Shown in pieces: positions 1 to 8,659 of a DNA stretch of 64,000 nt. The notes beneath the pieces are model-generated. The model worked only from the letters and a program-made list of their open reading frames with translations. It was not told the DNA's origin and did no database searches. The first letter of the stretch is position 1. Each line of letters opens with the position of its first letter. Source of the stretch: Pannonibacter sp. XCT-53 (GTDB lineage: Bacteria; Pseudomonadota; Alphaproteobacteria; Rhizobiales; Stappiaceae); assembly GCF_009915765.1 (NCBI RefSeq), contig NZ_JAABLQ010000001.1, forward strand, positions 558,001 to 622,000. The letters run 5' to 3'. The position numbers and the translations under genes are program-made.

Positions 1-420
1 CCAGCGCTGCGCCTTCAGCAGCTCGACCTGCAGCTTCTCCTTGCGCTTCTCGTAAGGCTCCGTCCGCATGCGCGTGGCATAGGGGTACTCGCCCGTTTCA
101 AAGATCTGGCGGATCGTTGCCGGGTCGTGGCGCATCTCGGTGATGCTGCGACGCGGGGCTGGCGCCGGTGCCGGGGCAGGCTCCAGCGCGGGCGTCGGCG
201 CCGCTGCCGGAGCCGGTGCTGCGGCCCCGACCTCAACCGGCGTGGCCGGGACCTCAGGGGAGGCGGCGCCGGCTGCCGGGGTTGCTTGCACCTCGGCCGC
301 AGCGGTGCTGCCTGTCGCGCCGGCAGGGCTCCGGGCTCCGGTCGTGCGCCGGGCGCCGGTGCGGCTGGAGGGCTTGCGTGCGGCGCGTGCCGGCTTGTCT
401 GCGGATGCGTCTTCGGTCAT
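1..420 (-). CDS. ppk2: Polyphosphate kinase 2 (PPK2), N-terminal part, cut by window edge
   Basis: PPK2 enzymes transfer phosphate between polyphosphate and nucleoside di- or monophosphates in the cytoplasm. Only the first 140 codons are present. Residues 1-86 are a low-complexity Ala/Pro/Thr-rich extension; after it comes the typical PPK2 entry sequence FETGEYPYATRM followed by KLQVELLKAQRW, which in the family directly precedes the Walker A loop (outside the window). The start at 420 has a strong GGGGGGAG ribosome binding site. It is the last gene visible on this strand after ycjX-ycjF, with a 114 bp gap. The long disordered N-terminus is unusual for the family but known in alphaproteobacteria. 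The subclass cannot be determined from this fragment. Confidence 0.85.
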   Translation of the reverse strand, partial: MTEDASADKPARAARKPSSRTGARRTTGARSPAGATGSTAAAEVQATPAAGAASPEVPATPVEVGAAAPAPAAAPTPALEPAPAPAPAPRRSITEMRHDPATIRQIFETGEYPYATRMRTEPYEKRKEKLQVELLKAQRW

Positions 421-534
421 GCGATCTCCCCCCGGGAACAGCCCGTCTCAGGCATCAAAGCTTAGCAGGCAAATCCGATCAAGACGTTGATCGAGGTCAG
501 TCCCGTGTCCGGGCTGTTCCCGTTCGGCTTGCGG

Positions 535-1575
535 TCATGTGGGACTGTTGCCTGCATCCGCCCGCGGATCGGATTTGGTCAGCTCGCCGAGAAAATCGGA
601 GATGCGGGGCCCGCGCGTGCCCACGAAGGGGGCCGGGCGACAGACGTCGGTGGCGGCAACGCCGATCCGGGCCGTGAGCAGGCCGTTGATCACGCCCTCT
701 CCGAGCCGTGCCGACAGCCGGGCCGCAAGGCCATGGCCGAGAAACTGCGAGACAAGGCTGTCGCCGGCCGCCATTCCTCCTGTCAGGGCGAGATGGCCGG
801 CCACTTCGCGCGCCAGACGGAGGAACCCCAGGGTGCCGGGCCGGCCGCCATAGAGGCTGGACAGGCGGCGGATGATGCGGATGTTCTCCGCCAGCACCAC
901 CAGGAGATCGAGCGCGGCGCGCGGGCTGACGGCCGTGATGAGCGACACGCGCTTGGCACTGTCGGTCACGATCCGGCGCGCGGCCGCGTCCAGCGGTGCC
1001 AGAAGCTCCCGCTCCGCCAGCAGGACGAGGTCGCGTCCGTCGATGATCTCGGCCAGGTGTGCCTTCATCGCGGCACGTCCCCGGGCGGTCTCCGGCCGCT
1101 TGGCATAGAGATCAAGCAGCTCGCCGATGGCCGCCTTGGCCTTGCGGGCGTCGTCCTCTGCGGCCGCCGTTGCGAGGGCGTCCCTGAGCCGGTCGATCCG
1201 GCGCAACCGGGCGAGCCCCGCCAGCTCGCTGATCACCAGCCCGGCAAAGCCAAGGGCCGCCAGCGCCACCAGCCCGAGACCGAACCAGCCCAGCCAGTCG
1301 GTGCGGGCAAACAGGTCGCGGATCAGGCTGTCGATGGCCAGGCCGAGGGCAAGGCTGGTCAGGCCTGCGAGACCCGCCAGCAGCCAGCGGCCGAAGCGGT
1401 GGCCGGCGGCAGAGGGCTCGGGCGGCGGCGGCAGTTCGTCCGCGTCCGCGGCTGCCGGGATGATCCGCGCCTCGTTGCGGAGCGGGCTGCCCAGGCTGCC
1501 ATCCTCGAAGCGCACATTGGCGTCGTCGAGGCGGAAGGCGGCCGGGCGACGGGGCTTGCGGGGCTCTTCGGTCAT
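535..1575 (-). CDS. YcjF-like membrane protein (TIGR01620/DUF697 family)
   Basis: A 346-residue protein with a hydrophilic N-terminus, two hydrophobic segments (about residues 60-80 and 95-118) and a C-terminal mostly hydrophobic DUF697-like region, matching the YcjF/TIGR01620 family of inner membrane proteins. The molecular function of the family is not established. Its start codon overlaps the stop of ycjX by 4 bp (ATGA), and the pairing ycjX-ycjF is conserved in proteobacteria, often linked to envelope stress. The overlap suggests translational coupling and a shared complex. Confidence 0.85.
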   Translation of the reverse strand: MTEEPRKPRRPAAFRLDDANVRFEDGSLGSPLRNEARIIPAAADADELPPPPEPSAAGHRFGRWLLAGLAGLTSLALGLAIDSLIRDLFARTDWLGWFGLGLVALAALGFAGLVISELAGLARLRRIDRLRDALATAAAEDDARKAKAAIGELLDLYAKRPETARGRAAMKAHLAEIIDGRDLVLLAERELLAPLDAAARRIVTDSAKRVSLITAVSPRAALDLLVVLAENIRIIRRLSSLYGGRPGTLGFLRLAREVAGHLALTGGMAAGDSLVSQFLGHGLAARLSARLGEGVINGLLTARIGVAATDVCRPAPFVGTRGPRISDFLGELTKSDPRADAGNSPT

Positions 1576-3095
1576 GCGAGCCGGTCTCCGATCAGGAAGT
1601 TCAGCGCCCGGTCGAGGCGGATATGCGGCAGCGACAGGGTCAGGCCCTCGGCCGTGCGTTCCAGGGCAGGCGGGCGGAAACGGACAAAGCGCAGCCCTGC
1701 CGCTCCGGCGCCGCGCAGGGGCCCGGTGCCTTGCGGTTCAGCAGGAGAATCAAGCTCTGCACGTGATGATTCTGATTCAAGCGGCTCGAAAAGTGAGTCC
1801 GGATCCCGTGGCAAGTCCCCGGGAAACATGGCGATTTCCGTTTTTCCGTCGTAGGCGTCGCCGTGAACGGTCTCGCCCGGCAGCGGCGTTCCGAGAATGG
1901 CCGGCAGGTCTTCGCCGGCATGGCGCACCGTTGCCTCACGCGTTGCGCGAACGGCAGCGAGCGCCAGAACCTCGATCTCGGCCCCCCGGAACTCGGCATG
2001 CTCGATGCCCCGGGCCACCAGCCGGCGCAGGATGGCCTCGAGCCGGTCGTGGTCGTCGCGGTGCAGGTGGTCGGCCTTGGTGGCGGCAAACAGGATCCGG
2101 TCGATGCGACGCGTCAGGATCGACGACAGCCAGCTGGCCTTGCCCGGGCGGAACGAGGTCAGCACCTGGCCAAGCGCGGTCTCCAGGTCGCGCAGCGCTG
2201 CCGGCCCGGCATTGAGGGCCTGCAGCGCGTCGACGAGCACGATCTGCCGGTCCAGCCGGGCGAAATGGTCATGGAAGAACGGCCGCACCACATGCTTCTT
2301 GTAGGCCTCGTAGCGGCGTTCCATCATCGCGCGCAGCGATCCCTGCGGCGCTGTCTGCGGCGTGCCGGTCAGGTCCAGCGGCGCGAAGGTGAGGGCCGGT
2401 GACCCGTCCATGTCGCCCGGCATCAGGAACCGTCCGGGCGGCAGCATCGACAGCGCGTGGTCGTCGGCGCGGCAGGCGGCAAGGTAGGCGGTGAAGGCCT
2501 TGGCGAGGGCGCGCGCCTCCGCCTCGCTTTCCGGCCCGAGCGGGTCGATGCGCGACAGGACGTCCAGGTAGTCCCCCGCCAGCGCCTGCCTGCCGGGCGC
2601 ACGCGCCAGTCGCAACGCCTCGTCGGAGAAGCTGCGGAAGTCCTTTGCCAGCAGCGGCAGGTCGAGCAGCCATTCCCCGGGATAGTCGACGATGTCGAGA
2701 TGCAGGCGGCCGCGGCCGAGCGTCCGGTTGAGGAAGGACGCGGATTCATAGTCGATCGTCAGGCGCAGCTCCGACACCTGCCGGGTCGACTGCGGCCAGA
2801 TCCGGTCATTGACCAGCGCCGCCACATGCGCCTCGTAGTCGAACCGGGGCACGGCGTCGTCCGGCTGCGGTTGCAGCGAGGTTGACGTGATCCGCCGTCC
2901 GGCGGCGGCGTCGAACAGGGGCAGACGGCCGCCATGCAGCAGATTGTGCACCAGCGCCGTGATGAAGACGGTCTTGCCGGCCCGTGCAAGGCCCGTGACC
3001 CCCAGCCGGAGGCTCGGGACGCCGAGATCGCTCGCGGTGCCGGCGAGGTTTTCCAGCGCCAGCAGGGCTTCGTCGGCCAGGGAGGAGAGTTTCAT
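1572..3095 (-). CDS. ycjX: YcjX family GTP-binding protein
   Basis: A 507-residue P-loop NTPase of the YcjX family. The Walker A motif GLARAGKT is at residues 35-42 within RLGVTGLARAGKTVF, and the protein has the family length (about 470-500). It begins MKLSSLADEALLALENLAG, as in other family members. These proteins are stress-linked GTPases related to dynamin-like folds; the precise role is unknown. Translationally coupled to the downstream YcjF-like gene and 58 bp downstream of the SixA-like gene, so the three probably form one transcript. A region around residues 420-450 (DGKTEIAMFPGDLPRDPDSLFEP) appears inserted before the C-terminal conserved end. Confidence 0.9.
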   Translation of the reverse strand: MKLSSLADEALLALENLAGTASDLGVPSLRLGVTGLARAGKTVFITALVHNLLHGGRLPLFDAAAGRRITSTSLQPQPDDAVPRFDYEAHVAALVNDRIWPQSTRQVSELRLTIDYESASFLNRTLGRGRLHLDIVDYPGEWLLDLPLLAKDFRSFSDEALRLARAPGRQALAGDYLDVLSRIDPLGPESEAEARALAKAFTAYLAACRADDHALSMLPPGRFLMPGDMDGSPALTFAPLDLTGTPQTAPQGSLRAMMERRYEAYKKHVVRPFFHDHFARLDRQIVLVDALQALNAGPAALRDLETALGQVLTSFRPGKASWLSSILTRRIDRILFAATKADHLHRDDHDRLEAILRRLVARGIEHAEFRGAEIEVLALAAVRATREATVRHAGEDLPAILGTPLPGETVHGDAYDGKTEIAMFPGDLPRDPDSLFEPLESESSRAELDSPAEPQGTGPLRGAGAAGLRFVRFRPPALERTAEGLTLSLPHIRLDRALNFLIGDRLA

Positions 3096-3153
3096 TGCGG
3101 CATCCTTGTCTCACCCGGATGTAGGAAGCCCGCAGGCGGGCCGCAACGCCGGG

Positions 3154-3669
3154 TCAGACGAGGTCGCGCGGCCGGATGAAATGCAGGAGGCGACCACTCT
3201 GGGCGACGAGCCCTGCAAAGTCGGCGCAGGGCAGGTCGATCACGGCCAGGCCCGCGGTCGGAAACTTCTCGCCAAGCGCATGCAGATCGGCGGCAGCGCC
3301 CTCGATCACCAGCTCCCGCGCGGTGTCGTGCATCGCCGGATTGTGGCCGATCAGCATCAGGCAGCGCGCATCGCCGCCCTTGCGCCGCATGAGCTCGATG
3401 TAATCGGCATCGCGCAGGTCGTAGATCTCGCGGGTCAGCTGGATGTCGCAGTCCGAAGACAGCAGCGGCAGCAGCGGCTGCAGCGTCAGGCGGGTCCGCA
3501 GCGCAGTGGAGCACAGGACCCGGTCTGGGCGGAACCCGGACTGGTCGAGCCAGGCCGCCAGACGCAGCGCCGCGTCCACCCCGCGCGGCGCAAGCCCGCG
3601 ATCATGGTCCGCAAGGTCGGGTGTGCTCCAGTCGGACTTGGCATGGCGGTAGAGGATCAGTCTCGGCAT
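3154..3669 (-). CDS. SixA-type histidine phosphatase
   Basis: A 171-residue member of the histidine phosphatase superfamily, SixA branch. The catalytic RHAK motif is at residues 8-11 (MPRLILYRHAKSDW), with the second conserved histidine in LIGHNPAMHD. SixA acts on phosphohistidine in phosphotransfer proteins, but family members vary in substrate. I chose the ATG at 3669 because it is preceded by GGGAGGTTTTC and gives the canonical N-terminus; an upstream in-frame ATG at 3780 would add 37 non-conserved residues. It leads a probable operon with ycjX and the ycjF-like gene. The substrate here is not known. Confidence 0.85.
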   Translation of the reverse strand: MPRLILYRHAKSDWSTPDLADHDRGLAPRGVDAALRLAAWLDQSGFRPDRVLCSTALRTRLTLQPLLPLLSSDCDIQLTREIYDLRDADYIELMRRKGGDARCLMLIGHNPAMHDTARELVIEGAAADLHALGEKFPTAGLAVIDLPCADFAGLVAQSGRLLHFIRPRDLV

Positions 3670-3969
3670 GAAAACCTCCCGGTCGCATGTCGTCTGGATA
3701 GCAGGTCCGGGACGCCATGGCATCGGGATTGTTCCCGATCCTGCCGGTCCGAAGCAGACGCCGGTCGCTGGTCTTCGCAATATTAGATAAATTTGATTTG
3801 TTCTAAATCAGACAAAGTGCATTTGCGGAGGGCTGCTGTCAAGAAAATAGCCGGTTTAGCTTTGTCGAAGCAAATTTTATCACTGACCCAACGTCATATC
3901 TGTTTTCCGGTTGCTCAATCCCGGCTGATTGAATAGGACCAGCGCGGGCGGGTAACTGGTAGGGGTCTC
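3670..3969. promoter_or_regulatory. Divergent intergenic region, AT-rich core
   Basis: This 300 bp gap separates the leftward phosphatase gene from the rightward FAD oxidoreductase. Its centre (about 3778-3880) is conspicuously AT-rich against the GC-rich background and contains small inverted repeats, for example GATTT-GTTCT-AAATC. It probably holds both divergent promoters and an operator, but no clear -35/-10 pair can be defended by eye. No gene is seen here. Confidence 0.4.
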
Positions 3970-5283
3970 ATGTCTGTTCCACATGAGCATGTGGCGTCTT
4001 TCTATCGTGCATCTGCGCCGCGCGCGGCATTTGCCGGCGGTGACGGCTTTCTGGCGCTGGACGGCCGCGCGCATGCCGAAATCTGCGTCATCGGCGGTGG
4101 GCTGGCCGGACTGACGACGGCGCATGAACTGGCGCGGCGCGGCCGCCGGGTGCTGCTGCTCGAGGCCGACCGTATCGGCTGGGGCGCGTCGGGTCGCAAT
4201 GCCGGCTTCGTTTCCGGCGGCTTTGCCGAGGGCCTTGACGCGCTCGAGGCCCGCCTTGGCCTCGATCATGCCCGGCGGCTGCATGACCTGTCGCGCATGG
4301 GCGTGCAGTATGTCGCCGAGACCCTGGTCAGCAGCGACCGGCGTGACATCGTCGGCGGCCGGGGTGGCCTCAGTCTGTGGCGCACGCCGCCCGGCGATGC
4401 GCTGGACCGCCGCCAGGAGCGTCTGGCCAGCCTCTACGGTCTCCGGCTGGATGTCTGGGACCGGTCGCGCCTCGCCGATGTCCTCGCCACGTCCCGCTAT
4501 CATGGCGCGCTGCATGACGCGGCCGCCTTCCACATCGATCCGCTGGCCTACGCGCGGCTGATGGCCGAGCGCTGCCGGGGCGTCGGGGTGTGGATCTTCG
4601 AGGCCAGTCCCGTCTGCCGCGTGGCGCAGGTCGGGGCCGGGTGGCGGGTGGAGACCGACCGGGGTGTGGTTCATTGCGAACAGGTGGTGCTGGCCACCAG
4701 TGCCTATGGCGTGCTCAACCACACCTACCGCCCGCTCGACCGGGCGATCCTGCCGGTGGCCACCTATGTCGTCACCACGGAACCGCTGGGCGCGCGTCTC
4801 ACGGACACCATCCGCTTCCGCGGCTGTCTCTCGGACACCCGGCGGGCGGGCGACTATTACCGGGTCGTTGCCGAGGATCGCCTGCTCTGGGGCGGCCGGA
4901 TCACGACGCGGCGGGGTGAGCCGCATCGTCTGGCGGAGCGGCTCAAGGCGGACATCCTGCGGATCTATCCGCAACTTGGCGACTTCAAGGTGGAGTTCGC
5001 CTGGTCCGGGCTGATGGGCTACACCCGGCATCGCATGCCGCTGATCGGGCAGTTCAAGCCGGGCCTGTGGGTGGCGACCGGCTTTGGCGGGCATGGCCTC
5101 AACACCACGGCCATGGCCGGCGTGCTGGTTGCGGCCGCCATTGCCGAGGGGGACGACCGCTGGACCCTGTTCGCGCCGTTCAAGGCCCGCTGGGGCGGCG
5201 GTGTGGCCGGCCGCGTTGCCACCCAGATCGAATACTGGCGGCTGCAGGCGCTCGACCGGTTCGCCGAGCAACGGGCCGGCTGA
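3970..5283 (+). CDS. FAD-dependent oxidoreductase, DAO family (PuuB/OrdL-like)
   Basis: A 437-residue D-amino-acid-oxidase-fold flavoprotein. The dinucleotide-binding GGGLAG lies at residues 42-47 in a beta-alpha-beta unit ending LLLEADRIGWGASGRNAGF; the GASGRNAGF stretch and the C-terminal ATGFGGHGLNTTAMAG are typical of the gamma-glutamylputrescine oxidase / OrdL branch. Members oxidise secondary or primary amines (polyamine derivatives, sarcosine-like compounds) to aldehydes with H2O2. It stands alone after a 300 bp regulatory gap, with no transport or aldehyde dehydrogenase genes beside it, so the substrate cannot be assigned. The terminal RFAEQRAG is complete before a TGA stop. Confidence 0.85.
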   Translation: MSVPHEHVASFYRASAPRAAFAGGDGFLALDGRAHAEICVIGGGLAGLTTAHELARRGRRVLLLEADRIGWGASGRNAGFVSGGFAEGLDALEARLGLDHARRLHDLSRMGVQYVAETLVSSDRRDIVGGRGGLSLWRTPPGDALDRRQERLASLYGLRLDVWDRSRLADVLATSRYHGALHDAAAFHIDPLAYARLMAERCRGVGVWIFEASPVCRVAQVGAGWRVETDRGVVHCEQVVLATSAYGVLNHTYRPLDRAILPVATYVVTTEPLGARLTDTIRFRGCLSDTRRAGDYYRVVAEDRLLWGGRITTRRGEPHRLAERLKADILRIYPQLGDFKVEFAWSGLMGYTRHRMPLIGQFKPGLWVATGFGGHGLNTTAMAGVLVAAAIAEGDDRWTLFAPFKARWGGGVAGRVATQIEYWRLQALDRFAEQRAG

Positions 5284-5419
5284 GAGGCGGCCCTGGTCTG
5301 GCCCCGGATTCTGATCCTGATCCTGACCCTTGTCTCGGCCGGGGCGAGGGCGCCGCTGCCGCCGCTGCGAGGTCCAGTGGGGCCGGATGTGCGGGGGCTG
5401 ATGTCGGGGGGGAGCCTGC

Positions 5420-6085
5420 CTACCGCAGGCGCGCCAGCTGCGTCTCGACGTCGAGAAAGGCCGGCTCCAGTGCCATCTCGTGTTCGGGCAGCGTGTAGGC
5501 AATCCACAGCGTGTAGTCAGCCGACCTGCCCCTGAAATGCCACAGGGTCTCAAGCAGCGAGCGGTCAGCGTTGCCGGAGGTGCGGAAGGTGATGCCGCGC
5601 CCGGCCACACCGCTCAGCCGCACCGGCGCGAAGCCGGCCTTCAGGTACGTTCTGGCAAACAGGTCTGCCTCGGTGGGGCCGGTGTCCTGGGCGTGCTGGC
5701 GAATGACCACCTGCAAGCCCTGGTCCGAGGTGTAGATGCAGCCGGCGATCCGGGTGCGGCCGGTCGGCATGACCTTGGTGCGCGTCAGCGAGCCCATGCG
5801 GTTCGGGCAGCTCAGGCCGGAGTAATGCCGCATGCCGAGGGCGTCGTTGACCCAGCCGGCCTCGTACTCGCTCTGCACGCGCGGGGCTGCGGTCTGGGCG
5901 AGGGCAGATCCCGGAACCAGTGCTGCCGCCACCGCACCCAGCGAGGCGATGACCAGCCAGGCTGCAAGAGCGGACGCGACCCGGCAGGCAGCTTCCCGGC
6001 GCCCAAGACCCGGCCGCTCGCGGCGCCCGGGGAGGGTCGGTCCTGGCTGCGGGGGCTGGGGCGAATCTGGTCGTGTCTCCGGCAT
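5420..6085 (-). CDS. Exported protein of unknown function
   Basis: A protein of about 221 residues. After a Pro-rich, basic N-terminus it has a hydrophobic segment (roughly residues 37-62, RVASALAAWLVIASLGAVAA) ending in SALAQTAAP, consistent with a signal peptide or anchor. The mature part contains two Cys (in LSCPNRMG and AGCIYTS) and no motif I recognise. The ATG at 6085 follows the stop of the MoxR gene by 4 bp, so the two are almost certainly cotranscribed. In many alphaproteobacteria the MoxR gene is followed by a von Willebrand-domain gene; here this exported protein takes that place. Function unknown. Confidence 0.7.
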   Translation of the reverse strand: MPETRPDSPQPPQPGPTLPGRRERPGLGRREAACRVASALAAWLVIASLGAVAAALVPGSALAQTAAPRVQSEYEAGWVNDALGMRHYSGLSCPNRMGSLTRTKVMPTGRTRIAGCIYTSDQGLQVVIRQHAQDTGPTEADLFARTYLKAGFAPVRLSGVAGRGITFRTSGNADRSLLETLWHFRGRSADYTLWIAYTLPEHEMALEPAFLDVETQLARLR

Positions 6086-6089
6086 GCCC

Positions 6090-6935
6090 CTAGCGTTGCT
6101 CGCGGCGCGCCATGAAGGCAAGCCGCTCGAACAGGTGGACATCCTGTTCGTTCTTCAGCAGCGCGCCATGCAGCGGCGGGATCAGCCGCTTCGGGTCCTT
6201 CTCGCGCAGCACCGACGGGTCGATGTCCTCGTTGACCAGCAGCTTGATCCAGTCCAGCAGCTCCGAGGTCGAGGGCTTCTTCTTGAGGCCGGGGACCTCA
6301 CGGATGTCGTAGAACAGCGCCAGGGCTTCCTTGAGCAGCCGCTCCTTGAGCCCGGGGAAATGCACCTCGACGATGTCCGTCATCGTCTGCCGGTCGGGAA
6401 ACTTGATGTAGTGGAAGAAGCACCGGCGCAGGAACGCGTCCGGCAGGTCCTTCTCGTTGTTCGAGGTGATGATGACCACCGGGCGCTGGCGGGCCTTCAC
6501 GGTCTCGCCGGTCTCGTAGACGAAGAACTCCATGCGGTCGAGTTCCTGCAGCAGGTCATTGGGGAACTCGATGTCGGCCTTGTCGATCTCGTCGATGAGC
6601 AGCACCGGTCGCCGTTCGCTGGCGAAAGCTTCCCAGAGCTTGCCCTTGCGGATGTAGTTGCGGATGTCGTGCACCCGTTCGTCGCCCAGCTGGCTGTCAC
6701 GCAGCCGCGAGACGGCGTCATATTCATAGAGACCCTGCTGAGCCTTGGTGGTCGACTTGACATGCCACTCCAGCAGGGGGGCGTCGAGCGCGGCCGCCAC
6801 CTCATGCGCCAGCACGGTCTTGCCGGTGCCCGGCTCGCCCTTGACCAGCAGCGGCCGCTCAAGCGTGACCGCGGCATTGACGGCAACGCGCAGGTCCTCC
6901 GTGGCGATGTAGTTGCTAGTTCCCTCAAAACGCAT
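6090..6935 (-). CDS. MoxR-family AAA+ ATPase
   Basis: A 281-residue AAA+ ATPase, typical length for MoxR proteins. Walker A GEPGTGKT is at residues 33-40, Walker B VLLIDEIDKAD at 111-121, and sensor 1 ITSNNEKDLPDAFLRRC follows near 155-170. MoxR ATPases act as chaperones that remodel or insert metal into partner complexes, usually with a VWA-domain partner. No such partner is next to it; instead an exported protein follows 4 bp downstream. It is transcribed away from flgE, sharing the 271 bp regulatory region. Confidence 0.9.
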   Translation of the reverse strand: MRFEGTSNYIATEDLRVAVNAAVTLERPLLVKGEPGTGKTVLAHEVAAALDAPLLEWHVKSTTKAQQGLYEYDAVSRLRDSQLGDERVHDIRNYIRKGKLWEAFASERRPVLLIDEIDKADIEFPNDLLQELDRMEFFVYETGETVKARQRPVVIITSNNEKDLPDAFLRRCFFHYIKFPDRQTMTDIVEVHFPGLKERLLKEALALFYDIREVPGLKKKPSTSELLDWIKLLVNEDIDPSVLREKDPKRLIPPLHGALLKNEQDVHLFERLAFMARREQR

Positions 6936-7029
6936 GGTGCATCGGCTCCCGGATCAGTCGGGCGGGAGAGTAGGGCGCGACCCCGAGCGGTGCAAGCCTT
7001 GCCGGCTGGGACGGAATTTCCGGGCGGCT

Positions 7030-7044
7030 CGGCATCTTTTGCCG
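7030..7044. promoter_or_regulatory. FlbD ftr-like palindrome upstream of flgE
   Basis: Perfect CGGCA-N5-TGCCG (central TCTTT), ending about 100 bp before the sigma-54 -24 element of flgE. The same palindrome recurs before flgI, flgF/fliL and flgB. It resembles the ftr elements bound by FlbD, the enhancer-binding regulator of Caulobacter flagellar genes. Assignment to FlbD is inference from position and sequence. Confidence 0.6.
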
Positions 7045-7142
7045 TTGCCCGGCAGCTTCGTGCTGGTTCCCGGCCTGCGGGCGGTGCGGATGGTTTTCCG
7101 AATAGATCAATAAATCCAGTGCCTTGGTCTGTGCATTACACT

Positions 7143-7157
7143 TGGCACGGCGCTTGC
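7143..7157 (+). promoter_or_regulatory. Sigma-54 promoter of flgE
   Basis: TGGCACG-GCGC-TTGC matches the -24/-12 consensus at every defining position, with GG and GC exactly 12 bp apart. The expected transcript start is near 7169, leaving a leader of about 38 nt to the flgE start codon. Hook genes are sigma-54 dependent in Caulobacter, which supports the call. Confidence 0.85.
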
Positions 7158-7206
7158 GAAGTCGCGGCAGGGCCACTCCTGTTCGTTGAGTTCAAGAGGA
7201 AGCGGA

Positions 7207-8592
7207 ATGAGTATCTACGGGGCAATCAATGCGGCGACTTCGGGCCTTGCGGCCCAATCGAAGGCGCTTGAAAACATTTCGGGTAACGTCGCCAACTCCC
7301 AGACGATTGGCTACAAGCGCCTCGACACCACCTTCTCCGACCTCGTGTCGAGCGGGGGCGCGGTGCAGGGCAAGCAGGTCGCGGGTACGACCCTTGCGAC
7401 GTCCCGCGCGACCAACACCGTGTCGGGCGCCATCGTCGCCTCCCAGGTCGACACCTACCTCGCCATCAACGGCAAGGGGTACTTCGTCGTCACCGAGGCC
7501 AGCGACGTGATCGATGGTCAGACGACCTTCGCCGACGCGGAATACTACACCCGCGCCGGTGACTTCGAGCTGGACGAGAACGGCTTCCTCGTCAACAGCG
7601 CCGGCTATTACCTCAAGGGCTACAAGCTCGATCCGCTCACCGGCAACGCCGTGGGCGACAGCGCGACCGTGATCCAGGTCCCGAACCAGCCGATGGCGGC
7701 CAAGGCCACCTCGGAGATCCGGTATCAGGCCAACCTGCCGACCTATCCGCTGACCAAGAATGCCAACAAGACCGTTCCGGGCAGCCAGTTCCTCGACACA
7801 TCGGGTGCCATCACGGCCACCTCGAACGTGACCAAGGCGGACCTGCAGGACTTCCTGGATTCCTCGATCTCCGGTCAGGCCATCACGGGCTATGATGCCA
7901 ACGGTGCCCCGGTGAACGTCGAGATCCGCTGGGCGCAGACGGCCGCCAACACCTGGAATGCCTATTACTCCGCCGGACGCGACGCCACCACGGCGGCGGC
8001 CACCGACGTCATGTGGAACCTGATCGGTCAGGTGACCTTCACGCCGGCCGGCAAGATGGACACGCTCACGCCGCGTGGCACCAACACGCTGGCCCCCGGC
8101 AACACGGGCTTTGTCATCGATGACCTGACTGTCGGCGGCGTGAACGCCGGCGACATCCAGTTCACCTTCAAGAATGACAGCCTGACCCAGTATGCCGATC
8201 CCAAGGGCCTGGCGACCTCCGTGTCGCTGAAGCAGGACGGGTATGCTGCCGGTCAGGTCATCGGCGTGACGATCGATGCGGCTGGCCGCGTGACGGCGTC
8301 CTACTCCAACCAGCAGCAGCTGGCGGTCTACGAGATCCCGATCGCGACCTTCAGCGCCGAGCACAACCTGCGTCGCGTGGACGGTGCCGCCTTTGCCGCG
8401 ACGCCGCTGTCGGGTGTTCCGGTGTTCGGCGAGGGCGGTTCGGTGCTGTCCAACAGCTACGAGGCATCGAATGCCGACATCGCTGCCGAATTCTCGAAGC
8501 TGATCATCACGCAGCAGGCCTATTCGGCCAACTCCAGGGTCGTGACCTCGGCCGACGAGATGCTGAGCGACGCCCTCAACATGATCCGCTGA
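7207..8592 (+). CDS. flgE: Flagellar hook protein FlgE
   Basis: A 461-residue hook subunit. The N-terminal rod/hook signature MSIYGAINAATSGLAAQSKALENISGNVANSQTIGYK-type sequence and the C-terminal SANSRVVTSADEMLSDALNMIR pair to form the D0 coiled coil; the middle carries the hook domains (QVDTYLAINGKGYFVV is the conserved strand region). The start at 7207 is chosen because MSIYGAI is the family start and AAGAGGAAG lies just upstream; an in-frame ATG at 7186 would add seven residues and sits between promoter and ribosome binding site. First gene of flgE-flgK-flgL, driven by a sigma-54 promoter; a stable hairpin follows it before flgK. Confidence 0.97.
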   Translation: MSIYGAINAATSGLAAQSKALENISGNVANSQTIGYKRLDTTFSDLVSSGGAVQGKQVAGTTLATSRATNTVSGAIVASQVDTYLAINGKGYFVVTEASDVIDGQTTFADAEYYTRAGDFELDENGFLVNSAGYYLKGYKLDPLTGNAVGDSATVIQVPNQPMAAKATSEIRYQANLPTYPLTKNANKTVPGSQFLDTSGAITATSNVTKADLQDFLDSSISGQAITGYDANGAPVNVEIRWAQTAANTWNAYYSAGRDATTAAATDVMWNLIGQVTFTPAGKMDTLTPRGTNTLAPGNTGFVIDDLTVGGVNAGDIQFTFKNDSLTQYADPKGLATSVSLKQDGYAAGQVIGVTIDAAGRVTASYSNQQQLAVYEIPIATFSAEHNLRRVDGAAFAATPLSGVPVFGEGGSVLSNSYEASNADIAAEFSKLIITQQAYSANSRVVTSADEMLSDALNMIR

Positions 8593-8606
8593 TGCGGGCT
8601 TTGGTG

Positions 8607-8632
8607 CGGGGACGGCTCTGCGGCCGTCCCCG
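8607..8632 (+). terminator. Intercistronic hairpin between flgE and flgK
   Basis: A 10-bp perfect stem (CGGGGACGGC with GCCGTCCCCG) around TCTGCG, followed by TCTTG rather than a full U run. Lying between flgE and flgK, it could act as a partial terminator or RNA-stability barrier, which would fit the need for far more FlgE than FlgK. Confidence 0.6.
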
Positions 8633-8659
8633 TCTTGAGTAGGGGTACCGGAGGCGCAT

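Noticed and set aside
487..1854. 455-codon plus-strand frame over ycjF/ycjX
   Set aside because: A shadow of two recognised minus-strand genes with codon-position bias in the minus-strand frame.
5026..5040. CGGCA-N5-TGCCG match inside the FAD oxidoreductase gene
   Set aside because: Lies within a coding region with no promoter near. At this GC content a chance match per window is not surprising.
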